This document shows, piece after piece, positions 1-4,749 of a DNA stretch of 10,892 bases. Origin of the DNA: Candidatus Uhrbacteria bacterium RIFOXYA2_FULL_40_9 (GTDB lineage: Bacteria > Patescibacteriota > Patescibacteriia > UBA9934 > GWF2-40-263). The notes beneath the pieces were generated by a model. That model had not been told where the DNA came from. It searched no databases and saw only the letters and a list, made by a program, of their open reading frames with translations. The stretch spans positions 1-10,892 of the forward strand of contig MGEY01000017.1 in NCBI GenBank assembly GCA_001791615.1, written 5' to 3'. The translations under genes and the position numbers were made by a program. Positions within the stretch are counted from its first letter, which is position 1, and each line of letters opens with the position of its first letter.

Positions 1-7
1 CCTCATA

Positions 8-42
8 AAACCGCCTTTCCACAGAAAGACGGTTTCTTTTTT
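8..42. terminator. Intrinsic terminator after parB, probably bidirectional
   Basis: A 12-bp inverted repeat (arms 8-19 and 24-35, one C-A mismatch, 4-base loop CACA) is followed on the plus strand by C and six T. On the minus strand the left arm ends in TTTT, directly downstream of the parB stop codon. It can therefore end parB and also any plus-strand gene entering from the left. Confidence 0.8.
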
Positions 43-904
43 ATAAGTCAGTGAGACGATCAAGAAGATCAAACAATTCTTCTCGTGAATAAAAATGAAT
101 AGAGACTTTTCCTTTTCCTCGCATTTCCTGAATCTCCACTTTGGTTCCAAGAATTTCTCGTAATCGTTCTTCATGCGCCAAAATGTTTGGATCTTTGATT
201 TTTCCTTTTCGAACACTTGTCCTTGTCGCTGATCCTGCTTTTTCTTCTACTTCTCGAACCGTCATGTGTCCTGAAAGCATAGCTTGAAAAAGTTGATCAC
301 GTTTCATTTCATCTGGTTCTGCCAGTAATGTGCGCGCATGACTTTTACTAATCTTCCCCCCTTTTAGTGCTTCAAGAATTTCTTCGGAAAGATCGAGAAG
401 TCGAATAATGTTTGCAACGGAAGAACGACTTTTTCCCACACGTTTCGCCACCTCTTCTTGAGTAAGATTAAACTCTTCAATCAATGCCCGATAGGCATAA
501 GCCTCTTCAACGGCGTTTAAATCTTGACGTTGAATATTTTCAATAAGCGCAAGCTCTAATTTTTGTTGTTCTGTTGCTTCTCGAACAATTGCTGGAACAG
601 TTTTAAGTCCAAGGGTCTTTGATGCACGAAGACGACGCTCCCCTGCCACTAATTCAAATCCTTCAGAATTCCGAGTAACAACAAGTGGCATCAAAATTCC
701 ATGTTCTTTGATAGAACCAATAAGGTCTTCTAAATCTGCAGAAGAAAAATAATGTCGTGGCTGACGTGGATTTGGATAAATTTCTTCAATCGGAATATCA
801 AGCACTTCTTGTTTAGCCTGTGGAAGAACTTTTTCTGTATAGGTTGTTTTTGCACCAGGAATTAAGGAACCAAGTCCTTTCCCAAGAGCGGATTTTGCAT
901 TCAT
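41..904 (-). CDS. parB: Chromosome partitioning protein ParB/Spo0J
   Basis: ParB is a CTP-dependent DNA clamp that loads at parS sites near the origin, spreads along DNA, and works with ParA to segregate the chromosome. The 287 residues fit the family length. A short ParA-contact tail with LGKGLGSLIPG is at residues 7-17. The nucleotide-binding ParB/Srx-like domain follows, with NPRQPR at 45-50, GERRLRA at 88-94 and ENIQRQDLN at 122-130. A helix-turn-helix lies around 147-170 (LTQEEVAKRVGKSRSSVANI). A C-terminal dimerisation segment occupies about 235-287. The start at 904 is set by the conserved LGKGLGSLIPG tail. It lies 8 bases after the parA stop, so the two form an operon. The SD is strong but sits only one base from the ATG, which is unusually close. 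The assignment is secure. Confidence 0.97.
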   Translation of the reverse strand: MNAKSALGKGLGSLIPGAKTTYTEKVLPQAKQEVLDIPIEEIYPNPRQPRHYFSSADLEDLIGSIKEHGILMPLVVTRNSEGFELVAGERRLRASKTLGLKTVPAIVREATEQQKLELALIENIQRQDLNAVEEAYAYRALIEEFNLTQEEVAKRVGKSRSSVANIIRLLDLSEEILEALKGGKISKSHARTLLAEPDEMKRDQLFQAMLSGHMTVREVEEKAGSATRTSVRKGKIKDPNILAHEERLREILGTKVEIQEMRGKGKVSIHFYSREELFDLLDRLTDL

Positions 905-914
905 ACCTCCTTTT
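905..914 (-). promoter_or_regulatory. parB ribosome binding site with very short spacing
   Basis: The minus strand reads AAAAGGAGGT directly before the ATG, so one base separates GGAGG from the start codon instead of the usual five to nine. It lies in the 8-base gap after the parA stop codon and overlaps that stop by two bases. No other in-frame start fits the conserved N-terminus. Confidence 0.7.
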
Positions 915-1686
915 AATAATGATCTTCTTCTCGCATGATAAACTCTCGTGCAAGTCGTTGATAAGCTTTTGCTGCCTTTGAAGAAGGATCGTAACCCAGA
1001 ATCGTTTTTCCAAAGGAAGGTGCTTCTGCCAGTCGAACACTGCGCGGAATTACTGAGCGAAAAATTTTATCAGGGAAATAGCGATAGAGTTCTTCAAGAA
1101 CCTCTTTTGAAAGACGTGTGCGACCATCATACATGGTGATAATCGCTCCCATAACAGAAAGTTCCGGTTTAATATTCTCCCGAATCAGATTCACGGTATT
1201 AAGCAATTGTCCTAAACCTTCAAGCGCATAATATTCTGCTTGCACAGGGATAAGCACAGAATCTGATGCAACCAAGCCATTGATCGTAATGAGTCCAAGG
1301 GAAGGAGGATTATCAATCAAAATGTAATCGAAATCATGTTTAATCTCCATGAGAGCTTTACGCAAAAAATGTTCTCGTTCTTCCATGGTGACAAGTTCTA
1401 CAGCGGCTCCGGCAAGAGCCTGCGTTGCTGGTAATACTTTCAAACCTTCATGTTCTGTTTTAAGAATCAAATCGCGAACTCGATGAGTGCCAATCAATGC
1501 TTCGTAGATACCGGCTTCAAGCGTATTATAATCAACCCCAAGTCCAGAAGTTGCATTCGCTTGAGGATCTAGATCAACGAGTAAAACAAATTTTCCAGCT
1601 TCAGCTAAAAAAGCGGCTAAATTCAGAGCCGTGGTTGTTTTCCCCACTCCTCCTTTTTGGTTTACCACAGAAATAATGTGTGCCAT
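913..1686 (-). CDS. parA: Chromosome partitioning ATPase ParA/Soj
   Basis: ParA is a deviant-Walker ATPase that binds nonspecific DNA as an ATP dimer and moves ParB-bound origins; ParB stimulates its ATPase. At 257 residues it is the typical small chromosomal (Soj-like) form, without the extra N-terminal HTH of plasmid type Ia ParA. The deviant Walker A KGGVGKTT is at 11-18, with the signature lysine present. The A' motif DLDPQAN is at 38-44 and Walker B LIDNPPSLG at 123-131. The family-typical TMYDGRTRLS is at 184-193 and IPRSVRLAEAPSFGKTILGY at 213-232. It is the first gene of the parAB operon, with a TATAAT promoter close upstream. A weak SD (AAGGAAG, 1696-1702) lies 9 bases before the ATG. 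Confidence 0.97.
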   Translation of the reverse strand: MAHIISVVNQKGGVGKTTTALNLAAFLAEAGKFVLLVDLDPQANATSGLGVDYNTLEAGIYEALIGTHRVRDLILKTEHEGLKVLPATQALAGAAVELVTMEEREHFLRKALMEIKHDFDYILIDNPPSLGLITINGLVASDSVLIPVQAEYYALEGLGQLLNTVNLIRENIKPELSVMGAIITMYDGRTRLSKEVLEELYRYFPDKIFRSVIPRSVRLAEAPSFGKTILGYDPSSKAAKAYQRLAREFIMREEDHY

Positions 1687-1702
1687 AAACTAATGCTTCC
1701 TT

Positions 1703-1730
1703 ATTATACCTGAAGTCTTTGCTTGCGCAA
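1703..1730 (-). promoter_or_regulatory. Promoter of parAB
   Basis: On the minus strand a perfect -10 TATAAT (1703-1708) lies 16 bases from a -35-like TTGCGC (1725-1730). The predicted start near 1696 leaves a leader of only about 10 bases, so part of the weak SD may fall outside the transcript. The -35 resembles that of the neighbouring tRNA promoter (TTGCGA). Confidence 0.55.
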
Positions 1731-1752
1731 AACGATTTATCTCTTTTCAAAC

Positions 1753-1783
1753 AAAAAATCTCCTCTAATAAAGGAGATTTTTT
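1753..1783 (-). terminator. Terminator of the tRNA-Met(CAU) gene
   Basis: A perfect 12-bp inverted repeat (1753-1764 with 1772-1783, 7-base loop) whose distal arm ends in six T on the minus strand. It starts at the last base of the encoded CCA of the tRNA. The symmetric A/T ends mean it could also work on the plus strand. Confidence 0.85.
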
Positions 1784-1859
1784 GGTAGCGGGGGTGGGAA
1801 TCGAACCCACGACCTCGGGCTTATGAGTCCCACGCTCTAACCAACTGAGCTACCCCGCC
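1783..1859 (-). tRNA. tRNA with CAU anticodon, most likely elongator tRNA-Met
   Basis: This 77-nt cloverleaf carries an encoded CCA. The acceptor stem is GGCGGGG with CCCCGCT, giving a G1-U72 wobble, and the discriminator is A73. The D arm is GCTC/GAGC, the anticodon loop CTCATAA, and the T arm GTGGG-TTCGAAT-CCCAC. It lacks the initiator marks: no A11-U24 and no three clean G-C pairs next to the loop. Positions 31 and 39 are A and G, an unpaired base pair just above the anticodon loop. A CAU tRNA can also be tRNA-Ile2 after lysidine modification; I favour elongator Met because the acceptor and D arm resemble bacterial elongator Met tRNAs. Confidence 0.9.
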
Positions 1860-1877
1860 AAGGAAATTTGTGCAACG

Positions 1878-1906
1878 ATATTAACATATTTCATGATTTT
1901 TCGCAA
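1878..1906 (-). promoter_or_regulatory. Promoter of the tRNA-Met(CAU) gene
   Basis: On the minus strand -35 TTGCGA (1901-1906), 17-base spacer and -10 TAATAT (1878-1883), preceded by TGT as an extended -10. The predicted start near 1871 gives a leader of about 12 bases before the tRNA. Confidence 0.7.
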
Positions 1907-1935
1907 CCCCTCAAAGGTCTATCCTGAAATCAAGG

Positions 1936-1964
1936 ATGACAAAAAATGGATATTTTGCTAGTAT
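1936..1964 (+). promoter_or_regulatory. Promoter of the 129-residue unknown gene
   Basis: -35 ATGACA (1936-1941), 17-base spacer and -10 TAGTAT (1959-1964) with an extended TGC in front. It covers the ATG at 1946, so that upstream start cannot be used and translation must begin at 1994. Confidence 0.7.
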
Positions 1965-1993
1965 CATTTCTCTGTTCTTTCCAAGGAGGAACC

Positions 1994-2383
1994 ATGACAA
2001 CACCAGTAAACAGTCTTCTTCGCGGCAAATTCATCTGTATTGATAGAATGACATTTACAAACATGTGTGTGATCCACGAAGTTGATGTAACAGCAGATAT
2101 TGATGAGAGTTCTTGTCGAACCAGAGTAGAACCCGTTTGGATTGCTTACCTATATAGTCCATCAAGAGGATTGGCGGTCTTTACTTGTACTGCAGATGGA
2201 CACCTTCAAGGACCCATGAGATATTTGAAAGAACTGCAAAAAGGCAGAACTCTCTATTCTCTGCATGGAGAAGATGAACCACTCTTTGGAGAATCAACGG
2301 TTTTCAATCTGAGGAATTGGGGGATGACCCCTGAGCTCTTCACCAAGCTCGCTCTGGAACACGCTCCGCCCGAACCACGATAG
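1994..2383 (+). CDS. Unknown protein between the two tRNA-Met genes
   Basis: I do not recognise this 129-residue protein. It has no signal peptide or membrane segment and is probably cytoplasmic. Predicted strands alternate through residues 10-70 (FICIDR, VIHEVDVTADI, VWIAYLYS, LAVFTCTADG). The second half is more helical (RYLKELQKG, PELFTKLALEHA), and a proline-rich tail follows. Four cysteines (15, 25, 41, 65) are all in the first half, without a CxxC pair. The start at 1994 has the SD AAGGAGG four bases before ATG; the in-frame ATG at 1946 lies inside the promoter. The gene is a complete monocistronic unit with its own promoter and terminator, set between two tRNA genes. Its base composition looks more GC-rich than the housekeeping genes nearby, and its SD style matches the genes after 7687. 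It may have been inserted beside the tRNA genes, but I see no attachment-site repeat. Confidence 0.8.
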   Translation: MTTPVNSLLRGKFICIDRMTFTNMCVIHEVDVTADIDESSCRTRVEPVWIAYLYSPSRGLAVFTCTADGHLQGPMRYLKELQKGRTLYSLHGEDEPLFGESTVFNLRNWGMTPELFTKLALEHAPPEPR

Positions 2384-2384
2384 G

Positions 2385-2410
2385 CACGTCTCAAAAAGAC
2401 GTGTTTTTTT
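2385..2410 (+). terminator. Terminator of the 129-residue unknown gene
   Basis: A 7-bp stem (CACGTCT 2385-2391, AGACGTG 2397-2403) with a 5-base loop and seven T follows the stop codon after one base. Confidence 0.85.
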
Positions 2411-2411
2411 C

Positions 2412-2440
2412 TTGACATATTGTGTTCATTCCATTATCCT
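2412..2440 (+). promoter_or_regulatory. Promoter of the initiator tRNA gene
   Basis: A consensus -35 TTGACA (2412-2417), 17-base spacer and -10 TATCCT (2435-2440). Standard geometry puts the transcription start at about 2447, which is the first base of the mature tRNA, so there is little or no 5' leader. Confidence 0.75.
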
Positions 2441-2446
2441 CTCTTT

Positions 2447-2523
2447 TGCGGGGTAGAGCAGCCAGGCAGCTCGTTGGGCTCATAACCCAAAGGTCGCCGG
2501 TTCAAATCCGGCCCCCGCATCCA
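2447..2523 (+). tRNA. Initiator tRNA-fMet (CAU)
   Basis: This 77-nt tRNA with encoded CCA shows the initiator hallmarks. The purine-pyrimidine pair A11-U24 lies in the D stem (GAGC/GCTC). Three consecutive G-C pairs flank the loop (GGG-CTCATAA-CCC), and the T arm is GCCGG-TTCAAAT-CCGGC. Two positions are unusual. Base 1 is U, so position 1-72 is a weak U-A pair rather than the common C-A mismatch. The discriminator base 73 is U rather than the A usually seen before CCA in Met tRNAs. A weak end pair is known to be tolerated by methionyl-tRNA formyltransferase. The gene has a strong promoter and its own terminator. Confidence 0.95.
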
Positions 2524-2559
2524 AAAACACTTCGTCACAAGACGGAGTGTTTTTGTTTT
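2522..2559 (+). terminator. Terminator of the initiator tRNA gene
   Basis: A 15-bp stem (2522-2536 with 2541-2555, one T-G wobble, loop ACAA) followed by TTTT. Its 5' arm begins inside the encoded CCA. It may also stop minus-strand transcripts leaving the gene at 2598. Confidence 0.85.
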
Positions 2560-2597
2560 ATCAAAATGTTTTGATGTTCATGCAAAGATAAAGAATA

Positions 2598-3662
2598 CTA
2601 TTCCCAATCAAACTCTTCTAATAACCCAACAGCATTCAAAGCACGATATTCATCGGGATGAGCTACAAGATAAGCCAAGCTGTCTTCATATAACTTCCAA
2701 TGTGCTTCTTGCTCTTCTTCAGAACGAAATCGATTTAAAATCTTTGAGAGATCATAAGGGGGTGAGAACATTTGAGTCTTTTGTCGATAATCTTCCCAAA
2801 ACACCGGAAACCAAGGATTCTCTTCATGATAAAAATTATTCTCATGATATTTGATCCCAATAAATTGTGGGGTATCTGTACTTAATAATGTTTGAACTTC
2901 TGAAAAAATCTCTTCCACCTCTTTTCCTTTTCCTACATCCTCATAAAGTTTAAGATCATAACTTTCTGGACGGACCCAAAGACCATAAGCTTGCTCCCCA
3001 AGAGGAATGTCCTGATCATGCTTCACACAAAATTGAACACCTTTTTCTTTATAAATATCTGCTAGCAATTGTCCTCCTGTCTGATTATTCATGATCCCTA
3101 CCATACGCGGAGTATACCCAATCACTTGCTTCATATATTCAATTCCTCCAGGTTCATCTGTAGGCAATCCGCTTTCTAAATCCAAAGCATGTTCCTCATA
3201 ATCCAAAAGAGTTTCACGACGTTCCTGCTTACTCATCTTTCCAATCCCGAGCCAATCAAAATCTTCATAATAAGGTGTTGGAGCGCGTGTGTGATAAGAA
3301 ACAGAAACAACGGGAGATGTTTTCAAAAGTTCAATAAGATCCGGATCCTCTTGTATATATAACTGAAAAAGTGGATCTGTGATAAATACTTCTAACGGAA
3401 TTTGAAATTGCTCATGAAGTTCAATCACATGACGAACGGTTGTAGCACTTTCTTCTGGATGTGCCCAATCATGAACATTGAGGGCGTAAAGAACGTAGGT
3501 TCCTTGAAAAGAGGTGACTTCATCAATCACAGAAGTTTTTTCAATCTCCCTAGTTGGTTCATCTTGAACTGACCATGTTTGAAAAAGAGAAACTCCTAAT
3601 ACTGTGATTGCCCCCACACAAAAAAGAATTCCGAGAAAGAGATAAAAATTCCATTTCTTCAT
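2598..3662 (-). CDS. Membrane-anchored protein, possibly polysaccharide-deacetylase-like
   Basis: The 354 residues start with a short basic end (MKKW) and one hydrophobic segment (about 6-28), so the protein is probably anchored in the membrane with its body outside. The body begins near 55 with a strand ending in NVHDW (62-66). Further conserved-looking histidines are at 124 (VSYHTRAP) and 273 (KYHENNF). The alternating strand-helix pattern, strand-end His/Asp residues and phrases such as IPLEVFITD suggest a TIM-barrel of the glycoside hydrolase/deacetylase superfamily. The classical NodB motifs (TFDDG, HxxxH) are absent, so enzymatic function is a guess. It lies 24 bases after xth, likely co-transcribed. 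No SD precedes the ATG; the leader is A/T-only and contains CATAAT six bases upstream, so an additional leaderless transcript is possible. The gene call is firm, the function weak. Confidence 0.88.
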   Translation of the reverse strand: MKKWNFYLFLGILFCVGAITVLGVSLFQTWSVQDEPTREIEKTSVIDEVTSFQGTYVLYALNVHDWAHPEESATTVRHVIELHEQFQIPLEVFITDPLFQLYIQEDPDLIELLKTSPVVSVSYHTRAPTPYYEDFDWLGIGKMSKQERRETLLDYEEHALDLESGLPTDEPGGIEYMKQVIGYTPRMVGIMNNQTGGQLLADIYKEKGVQFCVKHDQDIPLGEQAYGLWVRPESYDLKLYEDVGKGKEVEEIFSEVQTLLSTDTPQFIGIKYHENNFYHEENPWFPVFWEDYRQKTQMFSPPYDLSKILNRFRSEEEQEAHWKLYEDSLAYLVAHPDEYRALNAVGLLEEFDWE

Positions 3663-3686
3663 AAAAAAATTATGTTTTAGATTTTG

Positions 3687-4463
3687 TTATATTATAAAGG
3701 TAATGCCCACAGGGCAATGATCAGATCCTGAGACATCTTGTTCAATACATGCTTGCGTAACCTGTTTCTGTAAATTCTTGCTCACAAACACATAGTCTAA
3801 TCGCCAACCAACATTACGCTCGCGTGCCCGTGTCTTTACATCCCACCAAGAGTATTGATCTTTTTTGTTTGGATAGCGATCTCGAAAGGTATCTACAAAA
3901 CCCGCTTGCAAATAACGATCAATCCATATTCGCTCTTCAGGGAGAAAGCCAGTATGCTTAACATTCTCTTTTGGACGCGCAAGATCAATCTCTTGATGCG
4001 CTGTATTGATGTCACCACAAACAATAATCCTTTTCCCTTTCTTCCTGTCATTTTTCAACTGTTTTAAAAATGCTGCATAAAAATCATACTTGTACTGAAG
4101 CCTTCCAAAATCTCTTCCTCCATTTGGCACATAAACATTGTAAACAACAAATTTTTCATACTCCGCAATTAACACACGCCCTTCTTCATCAAAACGCTCA
4201 ATACCAAAACCACACTGCAAGGAAAAAGGTTGTTCTTTAGAATATATCGCCACTCCACTATACCCTTTACGCTGTGCAGAACAAAAATGACTGGAGTAGC
4301 CTTTTATTTCTTGCAGACTTTCTGGCAACTGCTCACGATGACTTTTAATTTCTTGCAAACACACAATATCTGGTTGTGCTTTCTGCATCCATTCTAAAAA
4401 TCCCTTCTTGTGCACAGCACGTAATCCATTCACATTCCATGAATAAAGTGTTCGTTTTTTCAT
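3687..4463 (-). CDS. xth: Exodeoxyribonuclease III / AP endonuclease
   Basis: This is an ExoIII/ExoA-type Mg-dependent enzyme of base excision repair. It cuts the backbone 5' of abasic sites and cleans 3' ends. The 258-residue form from ATG 4463 fits the family length. All active-site elements are visible: WNVNGLRA with N10, LQEIKS with E38, YNVYVPNG with Y111, and GDINTAHQEIDLARP with D151 and N153. GFLPEERIWID is at 172-182, GWRLDYVFVS has D223, and GSDHCPVGI has the D248-H249 pair. An in-frame ATG at 4496 would add 11 residues (MDNFFDYTVNP) not expected in the family, and it overlaps the promoter; I prefer 4463. No SD is visible. The gene is divergent from the one at 4512 and leads a probable two-gene operon. 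Confidence 0.95.
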   Translation of the reverse strand: MKKRTLYSWNVNGLRAVHKKGFLEWMQKAQPDIVCLQEIKSHREQLPESLQEIKGYSSHFCSAQRKGYSGVAIYSKEQPFSLQCGFGIERFDEEGRVLIAEYEKFVVYNVYVPNGGRDFGRLQYKYDFYAAFLKQLKNDRKKGKRIIVCGDINTAHQEIDLARPKENVKHTGFLPEERIWIDRYLQAGFVDTFRDRYPNKKDQYSWWDVKTRARERNVGWRLDYVFVSKNLQKQVTQACIEQDVSGSDHCPVGITFII

Positions 4464-4472
4464 AGGATTCAC

Positions 4473-4501
4473 GGTATAATCAAAGAAATTATCCACATCA
4501 A
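4473..4501 (-). promoter_or_regulatory. Candidate promoter of xth
   Basis: Minus-strand TTGATG (4496-4501), 17-base spacer and TATACC (4473-4478). The predicted start is only a few bases before ATG 4463, giving a nearly leaderless transcript. Its -10 overlaps a plus-strand TATAAT at 4475-4480. Confidence 0.45.
4475..4480 (+). promoter_or_regulatory. Candidate -10 element for the gene at 4512
   Basis: A perfect TATAAT lies about 31 bases before ATG 4512. The -35 region is poor (TTCGTT, 18 bases away). It shares four bases with the opposite-strand -10 of xth, suggesting one bidirectional promoter. Confidence 0.4.
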
Positions 4502-4511
4502 GTGTAACATT

Positions 4512-4748
4512 ATGTCTGAATTAACCCAAAAATCCATTGAATCCTTTTTTGAGGAATATGGTGTCACAGACCCCGATATCAAAGCACATCTCCTTTTTCA
4601 AGTGACAGATATCATCTATAACTATAATCAAAATGTTATCAAGTGGGAAAAAGAACCAGATGAATACAAGAAAAAGCAGTTACTTACAAGCCTTGAAGAA
4701 ATTTCCAAAAAGATTAAACAGATATTTGAAAAAGAACTGAACACCTAG
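4512..4748 (+). CDS. Small helical protein upstream of gpmI
   Basis: I do not recognise this 78-residue charged protein. It has no signal peptide, membrane segment or cysteine. It looks all-helical: about residues 5-15, 20-45 (IKAHLLFQVTDIIYNYNQNV) and 52-76 (lysine- and glutamate-rich, EEISKKIKQIFEKEL), probably forming a helical bundle or coiled coil. The stop codon lies one base before the gpmI start, so the two are almost certainly translated from one message and possibly coupled. No SD precedes its ATG. The tight linkage hints at a role near central metabolism or co-regulation, but nothing in the sequence says what it binds. Its real coding status is supported by uninterrupted spacing with gpmI and amphipathic helix periodicity. 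Confidence 0.75.
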   Translation: MSELTQKSIESFFEEYGVTDPDIKAHLLFQVTDIIYNYNQNVIKWEKEPDEYKKKQLLTSLEEISKKIKQIFEKELNT

Positions 4749-4749
4749 T

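Noticed and set aside
1601..1810. Open frame running through the tRNA-Met gene and the parA promoter
   Set aside because: It crosses a tRNA, a terminator and a promoter, so it is not a plausible gene.
1946..1993. In-frame ATG extending the 129-residue protein by 16 residues
   Set aside because: It lies between the -35 and -10 elements of the promoter, and ATG 1994 has an excellent SD.
2561..2574. TCAAAATGTTTTGA inverted repeat
   Set aside because: The two-base loop cannot form a stable hairpin, and A/T-rich symmetry of this length is expected by chance.
3205..3220. GTTTCACGACGTT, part-similar to a parS site
   Set aside because: It departs from the palindromic parS consensus in the central bases and lies inside a coding region; no good parS is visible near parAB.
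4464..4496. Upstream ATG that would extend xth by 11 residues
   Set aside because: The extra residues are not family-like, no SD supports it, and it overlaps the likely promoter.
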